A DNA stretch of 64,000 nucleotides from Dipylidium caninum (taxonomy: Eukaryota; Platyhelminthes; Cestoda; Cyclophyllidea; Dipylidiidae): the NCBI GenBank assembly GCA_017562135.1, contig QEYB01000637.1, forward strand, positions 246,001 to 310,000, written 5' to 3'. The translations under genes and the position numbers were made by a program. The notes beneath the pieces were generated by a model. The model saw only the letters and a list, made by a program, of their open reading frames with translations, was not told the DNA's origin and ran no database searches. Below, in pieces: positions 1 to 12,500 of this stretch. Within the stretch, counting starts at the first letter, position 1; each line of letters opens with the position of its first letter.

Positions 1-52
1 ATAATGGCTATACAGAGCCCCCAAACAAAGCTAACAACGAGTATATGCAAAC

Positions 53-473
53 CTTCTGCACGGCACTGTTAATAGTTTCTAGTTTTGACTCATCAGTTTC
101 ATGAAACCTAGCCGAATCCTTATTGCAGGATTGTAAGACCGAATAAGCATTATCGTGCTTTGTCTGAGCAACCTTATAGGCCTCCGAGTTTAGCTGTAGG
201 TCTTCTAAAAGTTCTTTTTTCTTTGTTTGCAACTCATAGTAAGGCCTTGATTTTTCAATACTAGACCTCAGTTTTTTGAAGTGTGTTGATAGGACTTGGG
301 TGGCTTCCGAAAAAAGAGACTGGTAATCTTTACGAGCCTTCTACAAAAGATGATGAGAAGTCAAAACATACATCAAGGTTAGCTTCATTCTCATTGATTA
401 ACGAAGAGGCGTAGTTAAGTGTATTTAGACGGACCTCAAAACGTGACCGATGATAGTTTACCCACTTGAACGT
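53..473 (-). CDS. SH3BP5: SH3BP5-like (Sab/Parcas) Rab11 GEF, N-terminal part, partial
   Basis: SH3BP5 proteins are long antiparallel coiled coils that act as guanine-nucleotide exchange factors for Rab11 (family knowledge). Two exons are readable on the minus strand: 473-372 and 340-53, separated by a 31-nt GT-AG intron (371-341); both junctions are phase 0. The joined product begins around FEVRLNTLNYASSLINENE and continues through KARKDYQSLFSEAT, then IEKSRPYYELQTKKKELL, then LETINSAVQK. This follows the SH3BP5 N-terminal pattern (LN-S-INR-E-ELDEAR, SVL-EAT, the -SKPYWE- block, then a repeated heptad segment). A donor-like GT follows K at 53, so the remaining 3' exons lie to the left of the window. 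The upstream edge (acceptor near 474) and the true start codon are uncertain. The match is motif-level recall, not an alignment. Confidence 0.72.
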
Positions 474-3400
474 CTTTTGTTATGGTCGCTGGCACAATAT
501 CCGAACCAGAATTCATAAATAAGGATAGCTTCAGTTACAATATATCGGAATAGACCGAGAAAGTGCTTCACGTGTTGAAATGGGACGTGACAGCACAGAG
601 GACATGCGAATACGAAGACACCAGTCGCGCCGACCAAATAAACAACCGCGTTGCGGTTGAACGTAGGACTGTTTTATGTAATCAAACGACCCTTTAATGA
701 ACATTGAAGATATTACCAATTCTCCCAATCAAAGTTTATTTTCCCAAATGCTCACCTCTTGTGCTGCATAATCTAAAGAATTTATTCAAAATTTGACACA
801 AAGGATTTTAAGTTCCGAAATAAATATGATTTAAGTCTTTGTGTCTTCCTTCGCGACTCGTTATAGATACAACTACGGTTTATAAACGACTACAATCTAA
901 TTGAGATGCATTCATTTGGAATATGATTTTGAACAACGCTGATGGTCCTTCATTCCACTTGTTGGTCATTGATTTATTAGAATTATTGGAGAAAAAACCC
1001 TGAAATCAGGCATCTCTGTCGACCACATCTCTTAAATATCAAGAACGAGGCCAATTTTTTACAAAATGTCTATCGTGAATTTTTCTATACCCACACTTAG
1101 AAAATACGCGAGCGTTTTACTAATAATGTTTTGACACATATTTCCACCAATAGGTTAACATTTATTTTCGCAAAGCTACCTTATGTCGCAACCCGTATGG
1201 TTTTCTGGTAACAGCCGATATTGTAAAGAGGTGTTAATCACTTCCGAACTATGACATATTTTCACCTTTATAAGAATAAATTGCACTTTCTCCTAATCGA
1301 TGTAAGTGCAAAATTTGGACAAGCCCAGGTGGTTTGCGCAACGAGTACGCTTTTCATATTACTACTTCAAGTGGTGAGCAGGGTCCAACAAAATGTCAGG
1401 GTAACAAGATAACGAATTATTGGGCAAGAAGTTGAAATGGTCCTCTGGAGAGGTAACCAAAGTCATCCACGCAGGAAATTGAACATTTTCCGCACGTTCT
1501 TGCTATGCTTAGGTTTGCGTATTCATGTTCAATTTGTGCCACTTTTGACTAAAGGAAACATCCTTCAGGGCAGTTAACTTGCATACTATTGAAAACTTTA
1601 GCATCTAGTCAACGAGATGAGAGATTTTCTTGTTTTTTTTTTATATTGGAGAATAAATGGAAAAGATAGGCCCTAATAATACAGACATGAGTGGACGGTG
1701 AAGGCTGGGCAGTCACATGAGTAAAACGACACAACATGCGCTGCATACACTCTGCCTTGTTTTATCACTTTGCATACTTTTATGAAATATGTTTTAAGAC
1801 GTATGTATGAACAATGTGAAAACTATAATGGGACGTTGAGAAAATCAAAATATCCAAACTAATAATTCTGAGAGGTGCGCATAAATTGCAAAATAACTCT
1901 TCACGTCACCCAGAGGCCTAACGCATATTTAGATTTAAAATATATCCTCCGCGGGTACCTGAATTTAATAGCCCCACAATTAACTTTCTAATACTCAGCA
2001 AACCTTCTCTCTAGTTATTTTATCGTATCGATAATCGGGGTCAGAGCCTAATGAAATGTGGATCGTTTTGATATGAGATCTTAATGTAAAAGTGGATTCA
2101 TTGAGAACAAGCTGAATATTGTCTTTCCGTCATTTAAGAAATCACTGGTTGTTTTTTCTAGATCTTAAAATGATACTTCGAAAGATGTTCAATGTAAACA
2201 TTGCGTCACTTTCTGTTAACTCAATCGGAAATTTCAATAGGCGAAAAACACGGCTTCCATTCGTCTTAAAATTATAACTTCGATGATGGCCATTGAAGTA
2301 AACGTGCAAGATATCCATCGAAATTACATTCAAACGTTGCTAGAAATAGACATTCCTAAAGTACACAAACATAGCCTTCATTATATTCTTACCTCAGAAT
2401 GTAAGATCATTCTGAATTGCTAGCGAACAATCAAATTCACGTTTTCGCAAAGAAGCTCAAACTACTATACTTTTAAAATTACTTAAGAGATTCAAAATGA
2501 AATCACTGTATTCACTGGCTCCTTAATAACATCATATATATACTATTGAGTTTGCGATTCAAAGAAGCAGGAGAAAATTATGCAAAATTACGGTGTTCTG
2601 ATCACGGAAACAAAGACTACTCCTTATGTGAATGCCACTTTACTGTTCGATGTTTAAAAATGAGTTACATTTGGTAATTTTAGATGAAGCTATATTACAA
2701 CATACGTGTAATTTAAACTCTAATATTGAATTTTGACGGGTACCTTTGTTTGGATTAAGCCTGTTTCTAGGATGGTCTAAATGCCTTGTTCTCCAAAAGA
2801 GTTAATCAAGCGTGGTTAATTAAGATCGAAAGAGATCTCAAAGCTTCTTCCACATGAATGCCTCTGAAAGTATAGAAAATAAATAACATAATCCGTGTAA
2901 AAAATAAAAAATATGTGATCTAATCCTGCGGACAAAATCAAAAGCCAATAATGTATCACCATCTATTCACCATATTCACTTATACGCCATTTAAAAAAAT
3001 AACCCATGCATGACACTGACTTTCTAAAGAGCAAACTCATCTAGCTGGAAAATTAATTAAACAAATACTCCATTGCCCTTCGTAATTAATCCATATTCAC
3101 CTCAATCTTGCGCAAAAGTGGAATTATAGCCAATCATAGCGTTAATACGACTGTGGAGCGCGCGTCAGCCAATCAAGTTTTAGAAATATGTGGCCTCCTC
3201 CTTTGGTGCGACATACGCAATCGCGCAAATGCTTATTTGTGTTAGCCTTTTTCTCTGAAAACGGAAGCGAAGTCTATGCGCTTGAGTTCACTTCACTGGC
3301 GATATCAAAGTTTCAGTCCCAGAAACTCCCAACTTCAATAAGAGGCGCTAGCTCTAGCGACGTCAAACGACATAGTAGGCGTTTTCGGTTCAACGGGCTG

Positions 3401-4442
3401 CGTTAGATGGTGCGTGCAAGTTTGTGACTATTCTTAAGAGTTAGTGTAGATACGTCTATTATGTCACAACATAAGCAAGGTTGTGCTTCTCACTTTAGAC
3501 AAATAGGTTTTAATATCATTAATTGTTCAGACAACCGGATTAAAAAGAACTCCAGTAAACACTTAATGTGATATTGAAAACGAGTATTACTCATTTGGGC
3601 CTTGAAAAATGAGGATAGTCTTTAAGATTATTATGCAGAACATATAAATGCGAAAGCTTAATTGTTAGAACCATTTTGTCTTTTTACTCCAGTTGTCTTC
3701 AGTAAAGATATTTCCTTCATACAAATATGTACTACAAATCCGAATCACGTTTTGCCGAAGTGATTTAGTTAAAAACTTTCTATTAGAAGGAACGTATAAA
3801 TGTCTACCGCAGCAATACACCGGGTACGTCGACGAAGAAGTGGAAGCGTGGTGAGTTTGGTCTTGACATTGATAAATACCTGCACAATATATTTAATTTT
3901 ATCATCTCACAATGGCGCCTACTGCACTAAACCATGTAAACCAAATTACGAGACTAACTTAAATCATTTAGATTAAACCCAATGAGTTACTCCCAGTAAG
4001 ACCTCATCTAATTAACTTCTATTGTCAAATAAAATAGCCTCTCCTTACCTTGTGTTGTATTCTTTGGAATAATGTGTTTTAGAGCATATTTGATTCATAA
4101 GTTACCCTCACGACACAAAATCAATTAATTCCTCAAAGCATAAGTACATTAAAATGGGTTTTGGCTATTTCAATTGTTTTACTTTTAAGATTTTGAGAAA
4201 ATAGATAGTAGCCCCATTCGTGGGTGAGCCTCGGTGGTCTAAGACTACATCTACTTAGACAATAAAGTGGAAGTTAATTTTATACAATAATCCCAACAAT
4301 GGAGTCACAAACGGCCGATATATTACATGTTGTGTAAGAAGGGCAATTAATTATTTTGGGATTATTTCCATTTCCATTATGAATTAACAGTAAGTTATTA
4401 AATTCCTACTCTTTTAACCAAGTTTGTTTTCTTACATACCAG
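474..4442. other. Intergenic or 5' intron territory, no gene seen
   Basis: AT-rich sequence with no long or phase-consistent exon on either strand. The missing 5' exon(s) of both neighbours must lie here or outside. An ATG with a good GTGAGT donor occurs at 3800-3850, but its phase does not match the Pax exon at 4443, so I do not use it. Confidence 0.5.
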
Positions 4443-7400
4443 GTCACTCTGGAATCAATCAGCTGGGTGGACTATATGTGAATGGCCGTCCGCTACCGGA
4501 CGCCACTCGTCAGCGAATTGTGGAATTGGCACAGGGTGGCGCTCGGCCGTGCGATATTTCACGCCTCCTGCAAGTTTCCAATGGATGTGTGTCGAAGATC
4601 CTCTGTCGATTCAACGAGACAGGCTCCACAAGACCCAAGGCAATTGGGGGAAGTAAGCCTCGAGTGGCTACCGGAGCGGTGGTTCTCAAAATTGCTGCTT
4701 ACAAACGAGCTTGTCCATCTATCTTTGCATGGGAAATTCGCGAACGTTTACTTCAAGAGGGAGTTTGTTCTCACACCAATATCCCTAGCGTGCGTCTCCC
4801 AACTTTATTCTTGGAATGGGACGAAGTTAATATGCATGCCATAATACTACAATTATTTCACATTATCCAAAGACTGGAATTCTCGTCGAAAACATTTTAA
4901 ACTATATCAACTATAATAACATGGGAAAAAAGACCATTTTTAAAAGTCTCTCAAAATGCATAAGTAACAGCGTGTCTTTAAGACAATTACCAGATAATGA
5001 AATGAGAAAAACGTAAGTAGACGAATTTATTTATATAGGACAAATATAACAAAAAGCAACTGTGATGTCCCAAGTAGCAAGCGTCAAGTTAAACATTTTG
5101 AGCTGCTCGAAAAAGTGGGATATTCCCTTATACTCGGAACGTCCAAATGCATTTTTTGTCTAATGCTCAAAAGTTAAATGTTTCGTTCTCCGATAGAATT
5201 GAAAAGTATGGATTAAGCACATATCTACGACAAAAAAAGCGGAACATTGTACGCGAAGGTCACAAAAAATGGTACTATTATACAGTAAATGCTCTTATTT
5301 GATCATATGCACCAATTTCAGTAACCCTTACCTGTAGTATTTAATTGGACACCCAAATGGTGGTCAAAACCACTTAAGGTGGGGTGGGGTGGGGTGGGGA
5401 CGAAGGGGACAAGTATCGGACACGCCCAAATGTTGGCTCTCTATTTGCATTCATTTAAAAAATTACTTTAGTGGAACATTCCCTTCATTCATTCGATGTC
5501 CCTGAGTCATGTGTTACAGACCACTAATTATTGAAGTTGCTCGGATGGGATTACTGTAATCAAAGGAATCATTTAAAAGAGATTATTGTACAGAAACTTA
5601 AGTCCTATTAAAAGACAGGACCAAGTTAGAGGCATCGAAGTTGGATAATGCTTATAAATGAAATGACTTGACAAAATTATTCATAATTTATAGCCTTACA
5701 AGCCTAGAAATAAGAAGTTAGTTTCGCAAGATTATCATTTACTCGTAGTTTCTTTGGATATACTTTATACAACCAATTTTTAAATTAACTCCAAAATTAT
5801 TATGTTCCATACTTATCATTTTCAGGTTTCTTCTATTAATCGAGTGCTTCGTAATCTTTTTGTGGAGAACAAGATTTCTTCATCAGAGAATAATCAACAT
5901 ACCTCACGACATCAGAGTACGACTTCAACATATTTAAACCCGGTAGTAACCTCCATACCTGCTGGCGATATGGACTCATATCCCTTTACTTATATTCAAA
6001 ACTACCGACAATCCTCTACAGCTTGGAAGGATTCGTGGTCCGCACACAGATTTACCGACTACTATGGTGTCCGAAAAGACTCCAATAGAGATTTTGGAGG
6101 ATGGCAGTTACAATGGTCTGAACAGAGAAACTTCAAAAGGATACCAATAAACGATAACCAGTCAGGATTTTGGTCCTCTGAGGGATTTATAACTACCCCA
6201 AGTCTGGATTGTTCTAGATGCGGTAAGTAGAAACGCTTTTAAACTTCATAAACTTCATATCTAATAATGTGCGTTAGACCCGAAATGAATAAGTTAAAAT
6301 AATGTGATCTGGGAAAGACAGCTTATTGGTTTTATAATCCAGCAAAATATTGTGATGTTTTAGTTAAATAAGATAGTTTTTTTTAAAGTTTGACAATAAA
6401 AGTAGCCCTTCGTCTTCGATACGAAGGCTTCCCTTTTGCCAGCACAGTCTCCTGTGTCCATAATGGAGGAAAGATAGGATATTCAATGGATTCAGAAGAA
6501 GCACAAAATCAAAATCCTGAAATATTCACTCAAGATGCACTAAAAACAACACCTTTCACAGAAATGGAAACTTCCAAGGTTCAACAATACCGGCGCATAT
6601 TTCTTCTTCCAAGCGAACCAACAATCATTCCTGAAAGAGTGGAATCTGTTTATTGTGAAACTTCTCATCTTGAAGGTGAGTAGTTCATCATATGAATAAA
6701 ATATGTTTTGCAGGTAGGAGATAAAGTATTGTACAGCTTGAGACTCAGCAGTCCCACAATTATCAATGTCTAAGTATAAAAAGGCGATTAATATGTCTAA
6801 ATGTCTTCTAAAAAAACAAAGGAGAGATTTCGTTTTGTTCGAGGAAAGTAGAGAATTTAAGAATGAGTAACAAGCTGTCTTTTATCTATTCCAGAAGCCA
6901 TCGGCTCCGAACATGAGGCCTTACTGCAAGAGGTACAACCAACTGCTGACCTGGGTTATGCCATAACTTCTGGTTCAATATGGCCTTCTACCCGCAAACA
7001 GAAGTGGCCTGCTCCTATTACTCCAGCCTCAGAAATGATTGATCCGGCATTAGGTGGGCTTTGTTTTTCTTAGACTTAATGAAAAACAGAATCATATTAC
7101 CATGTCGTGTAGTGGAGGTGTAGTCTTAAAATATAAAATCCCGTCAGTAAACCATGTTGAAACGCAAAGGCAGTTGATTTTGACAGTGAAAAAGTAAATG
7201 TTTTTAAAACTTCACCGCCGGGGAGAAGAAACAGAGAGGTCAAACTTTCTTAAATAATCCGCTGAAGCCCTTTGTGATCCTTAGAGTTTGCCAATAAGAT
7301 TTGTAATTTTTGTTCAGAAGTGGACGCGGCCTAATATTATTATCACTCATAAATTGGAAAGCATATATTTTGTTTATATGTTTAGGTCCAGCCGGATCAA

Positions 7401-7498
7401 CGCGATGTGAGTATAATTGTATGCCAGCATATCTAATGAGCATTCAACCACCTCTAATGTCAATGGAATCTCCTTGTGACAATTGGACGAATGATTGA
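4443..7498 (+). CDS. Pax6-class paired-domain transcription factor, homeodomain not seen
   Basis: Sequence-specific nuclear DNA-binding protein. Exons: 4443-4789, 5826-6222, about 6403-6675 (acceptor at 6427 also fits), 6895-7053, 7386-7498 (TGA). All junction phases agree. The first visible exon starts inside the protein at HSGINQLGG, so the initiator exon is missing. Exons 1-2 encode a complete paired domain: [62 protein letters not shown], then [11 protein letters not shown] after a phase-0 intron. The recognition residues L-Q-N in LLQVSN resemble Pax6 (I-Q-N) and not Pax2/5/8 (Q-R-H). The remaining roughly 300 residues are Ser/Thr/Pro/Gln-rich with no intact 60-residue homeodomain; exon 4 has [10 protein letters not shown], only faintly like the end of helix 3. 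It could be a divergent Pax6 paralogue. The paired domain is secure; the subfamily is likely. Confidence 0.85.
5381..5399 (+). repeat. (GGGGT)n G-quadruplex-type tract in Pax intron
   Basis: Four consecutive GGGG runs separated by single T residues, within the intron between the two paired-domain exons (4790-5825). This meets the standard G-quadruplex motif with 1-nt loops, on the transcript-sense strand. Confidence 0.8.
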
Positions 7499-9565
7499 GA
7501 AGCATGCTGATCACTCATATATCTTCTATCATGCCATATTTCGTAACTGTTTTCGTTAATTTTCAATTGTTACAATGAAATGTACCCGCTTGCCCACACT
7601 ACTGTTGATATTTTCATAGGAAGACGTGAATCATTTAGTATCAGCTATCTGTTCAAGTGTTCGATGGTAGAAAATGTGGTAGTCACTCCAAAAATCTCTC
7701 AAGCGATTTTTACTCAGTTGGGGCGATAGGCCAGTTTTCGGTAGATTTGCTGCTGATCTATCTGTATTGATTTCAAATAAAATTGGCATTCCAATAAGAG
7801 TAAACTAAAAGGCACAGGGAATCCATTAAGAAAAAGAGAAAGGTAGTTTTGTACCAGGACAGAAAAACGAAAGAGGTAACACACTATCGCAGCACCTGAT
7901 AATATATATGAAGCCTTTGAAGAATTGGCCTGTGTGCCTTAATCGAAAGTTGACCAAATGCTCAATATAGTGAATGGAATAGTGTAGGTACTTTCGGAAT
8001 AATTTGGGAGATTTTTAAAGAAAAAAAAACCGCGAGAGTTTCGCGTTCCATTCTTATTAAATATAATTATATATGTAACGATCTACTAGTCAAAGCATGG
8101 TCTATAACATTTTAGCTTGATTGAAAAGCCATAGTGAATAAAAGCAAGTGGGGATAAATAAGCTTTTCGTATTTTGCTCAATAAGACATTGCAGAAAGAT
8201 TAAAATAATTACCATACATTTGTCACATTTCTATTTATTCCAAATGAAACCGGTAAGCAACAAAAAAGGCACATGTTAAAATGTTCTAAAGACATTAGCC
8301 GTCATGGATTCACATTAGCGTTAGCGTGCACGGTTGAAGTTTGCTATTAATCGACCTGTAATATACTCGAGTTCATTTATATTGTGTAAGAGGGTTTATT
8401 TATAGAATAAATAACAAAAATAATCGTCAATATAACCTCATTTATCACTTTTCCATGGTCCTCTTTGTTGGACATCTATATGCTTGTAGTTGGGCAGAGA
8501 CTATCGTTATGATAGGCTATTTATTGAAGTTGTGCGAGTCTCTGAAGAATTTCGCTGCTGCGCTATGAGTATGGTCTAGGATATGATTGAAATCTTCGAA
8601 GCGGAAATTTCGCCTCTCTTATGAACTTATATTGTTTATTGAAAAAGTACAATATATCTGCATTCAGAAGTCCACATATCCTTCCCTTTATCCATTTTTG
8701 TTTAGTGGATGAACATACTGCCTTGAGGCACGATTTCTGTTTAACATTCACAAGAAAATTGTACATTCTGTGGTATCCTACGTGTGCCAGCAAAACAATT
8801 AGGCCCTCATATTTCATTCACGATTCAGGTGAGAGGCTGTGGGTTAAAAGTAGAAGATCATCTTCAAAGTACAAAAAAAGTAATCAATACTCTGTTCGAA
8901 TCTGTTTACAAGTGCACATGCGTGTTACAAACCGGTGCGAGGAAATTAGTAGAATTAAATTAAATTGTCACCCAAAACGATTTACGTGAGCTAAGAGGAA
9001 AATAATGAAACCGTATGACCTAGCTGGAAAAGGAAATGCTCTAACACATAAATAGCTGACAGTTATGCAAGAGATTACGTAATTTTCCACATTACGGATA
9101 AGAAAGCGAGACTATCGGAGCATTAGAACACCGAGACTTTAAGGAAGACTATCTAGTTTAAAAGCATGAATACCTTTGTGATACTACAACAATGTGATTG
9201 GTGCCCTTTTAGAAGATTACCTATAAACAAAGGATATCAAATAATTTCTTACAATCGCACACAAATTTACCAAAACTAAACATTCACGGCTTAAAAGCAA
9301 CTTTATAAATAAAATGACTGATGTTAGAAATTTGAGGAGATTTGATATCACGATAAAAGGAGAAAGTAAATTTAGCTATTCCTTGCACTTTATTTGAGTT
9401 AGCTATGGGGCGCGTTTCTTGAACCTGGCCGGAGAATATTTTATTTTCGCGATCTGATCATTTCCGCTGAACAATGTTCGGCGCCTAAACAAGGGTCATA
9501 ATCAAAGCCTCAACACTCAAGAATTGAAGTCTTATTATTCTTACTGTTTTGAGGATGCTTATATT
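7499..9565. other. Intergenic, Pax 3' side and AUTS2-like 5' side
   Basis: No phase-supported exon. A candidate poly(A) signal AATAAA is at 7776-7781, about 280 nt after the Pax stop. The 3' part (about 9410-9560) is the presumed promoter and 5' leader of the next gene; no TATA box or other named motif could be called. Confidence 0.5.
7776..7781 (+). terminator. Candidate poly(A) signal of the Pax gene
   Basis: AATAAA hexamer, the first good one after the TGA at 7498. AATAAA is common by chance in AT-rich DNA, so support is weak. Confidence 0.3.
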
Positions 9566-12500
9566 ATGAGTCGTCCTAAACCGCGGAGTAAACGTTCGAA
9601 GATTTCACTGGTTCGGAGTCATAGTTTTCGAAGCGATCTGGATTTAAGTGACGATAGCGGTTCGCTCAATGTTTCCATCCATAGTGGGGACGATTCTCCT
9701 GTCAACGACGCGAAGCCGTCACATAATAACGGGCAGTCGGGGACTTCACCTCATTCAACTACTGCTGTTATAGCCTCGAGCGGAAACAATAAACTTCGCA
9801 TGCGAAATGGATATAGTATCAGTCCGTACCAACCTTTACACAAGGGGAAGATCACTGAATCCGAATATGTCGATGGTGAAATATCCGTAACCGTATTGAC
9901 TGACGCCGGCGACTCGATTAACATTCAATCAGATAGCTTAGGCAAAAACGCCGGGCTACAGAAAAGTGTTCCAACTTCTAAAATAGAGGAAAAATCCACG
10001 GAATTAGCAGGTTTTGCGAAAAGTAAGGTCCGAGATGCGGGCCTCCCGTTGTTTGAGGAATCTATAATTGAAGGCTTCTCGATTATGGCTTTCAACACAT
10101 CACCAGAAATGGAGGTACGTCCTCTTCTATCCATCTGAATTTCATTTGTAATTGAATTTATCATTATTAACGAGCTCATTTATTCGAAACGTAAGCAATT
10201 TTGTCGTGTTCTTCCTCCTGCCTGTCCTTACCTATTAACGTGTTTTCGCATTCCTATATCAACAATCATCTGAGGTTAAGTATTTCTAAAAGTATCGCAT
10301 TGCTTTTCATGACTAATCTCTTTGGATAATTCGGTCAGCACTGCCTCTTCACTTCTGGACCATAGTCACTTTGATAATGATGTAATGAACGTTTGGCAAA
10401 TATGGCATATCTCTATCCAGTTATTCTTCATAATTCCCAGACGAATAGGACTTAACTGAACATTAAAAATTAGTCCAACTCGCATACTGTTTTGTGATTC
10501 GTTTTCAACCCCATCAATTTTTACCCTTTTTCTGGTTGATATTATTTACTGTTGCTGCATTGAATATTGAATGATTTCTTTGCCAGATATTGTTTGCACA
10601 TTTGTATTTTTAAACTGTTCCAATATGCCATTCTTACGCCTTATTATCATCTCCCTCACGCCTTGCCCTACCAATAATTTTCATTGTACTTCAGAGACAT
10701 GACATTTTTACATATTCATTTATTCTGACTATACTTCCATTTTGAACATCCGCCTTGGTTTTCTGTCACAGGTTTATACTTCACTTTCGTGATTGTAGGG
10801 AAATTGACCCCACCCTCCGTCCTAATGAGTCATCCTAGCCTTTGTTGTTGAATTGGGCAACAAATTCGGGCATATTCGACGACTAGTTTCCTTAAATACA
10901 GTAGGAGATAATGCTCAAAGAGGGTGTCTTTATTGCGTATATATACGTTTGTGGGGTTTAAACGCATTGAGGCTATGATTTGCGCTTTAGCGTGTATGAG
11001 TGCGGTTACCCTACATTTTTATTTAAAAAAGTGGCATTATTCTATCCGAGCTGGGATCGTCTGTTCTGACCATCAAACATATTCTTTTGGTGAGTTTCGT
11101 TTAACTTAAAAAGTCAACTTTACTAATTTTTATAGTGAATCTTCAAAATGGCTTTAAGTCAGAAGTTGGTGAATACCTTGAGGTATTTGTTTAGTCTTCA
11201 TTCCTCCCCCCTATTACTTTTCCGAAATGCATCCATTCTCGCAACTTTTATTGTAAACTAAGTACTTGTCTCAAATTAACTTGTCAAACTTACCCTTCAT
11301 ATTCATTACTTTCTTTAATCAAATCACGTTGTTTTCGTCAAAAATATGTTATACTTTCGAGATATGTTCTTGGAAGCTTGTCACTTTATGTTTGCTAACA
11401 CAAGAAACAAATTTTCATCTCAACGTCTAAATGGATTATCAAGTATTCAGACCGGTAATCTATAAAAATTTTACTGCGTACGTTTTAGGCGCAAAATTAA
11501 CGCCTCACTGTCACCAACCCTAGCAGTAATTGTTATCCCAAAAAACAGTTTATTTCCCTCGTTTGATGTGCTACTCTTGTCGTACCACATGGCTTCCGTC
11601 ACTGGTTAAGGTGAGTCAGTTACCAATGCTTTCCCCATAAACAGCTGTGTCTACGCGAAAGGGTAAAGATGAGGATGAGGGTGAAAAAAATTAGGGGGTT
11701 GGGGGGGGGAAGAGTTGCGGAAGAGAAACAGTTAACTTCGGAGATTTACTGGCGTTAACGTGGGCTGGAATTGGCTTGCCAGTGTGCGGATCTTAATTTA
11801 GAAAATATTGCCGTCTTAGAGTTCTGTTTGGAATAGTGAATTATATCTCAAATTTAACTAGAGAATACTAAGGGAGAGCAGCACGTAGGTACCGGGTGGG
11901 GTTCGTTTTCTAACCACTGAACTTTTTTTATATGGCCTTACCAAGTAAAATTGTTTTCTACTTTCTTCATATCTCTATCTCTTTAATAGGACTTGATACT
12001 TCGGCAAAGTTCGCTTTGCAATCGTTTATTGGCTTACATTACACAATGCTACATTAATTGGTCGTGTTTACGACATATTTATTCTTCTATCTCCTCATCC
12101 CTTTATGAATTGATAATGTTTTGGTTTGGCATGGATCTTTAGCTCATTTGCCGTTTTTTACCAACTCATTACCTGTATTTTAGGGTCTGTTTTGCATTCC
12201 TTACATTTTCTACGCCTCTAATCTATCAGAGCCTATGTTGTTTCTACTCTCTAATTAATATCGACCATAATTTGGGAGCATATTTTTTATTGCGAGAAAG
12301 ACCGTTTTCGCATCACGTACTGATTAACCGTCTGATTCAAAAACATTCAATTTTAGGATTTGTAATTCGTGTTTCGAACTCTCCCGTGGTTATTAGTTTT
12401 TCCGAGTACATCCTATTATCCGTTTCTTGTTTTATTTTCATGTATCACGACCTATTAGTAATGTTTTATTTTGGGGGGTCACAATTTTTTCATCTCATGT

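Noticed and set aside
3800..3850. Small ATG exon with GTGAGT donor as first Pax exon
   Set aside because: Ends in phase 0 whereas the exon at 4443 needs phase 1, so joining would shift the paired domain out of frame.
8621..8989. 122-residue plus-strand ORF between Pax and the AUTS2-like gene
   Set aside because: Mixed, unstructured composition, no splice-phase partner and no family motif; the opposite strand is also open over part of it.
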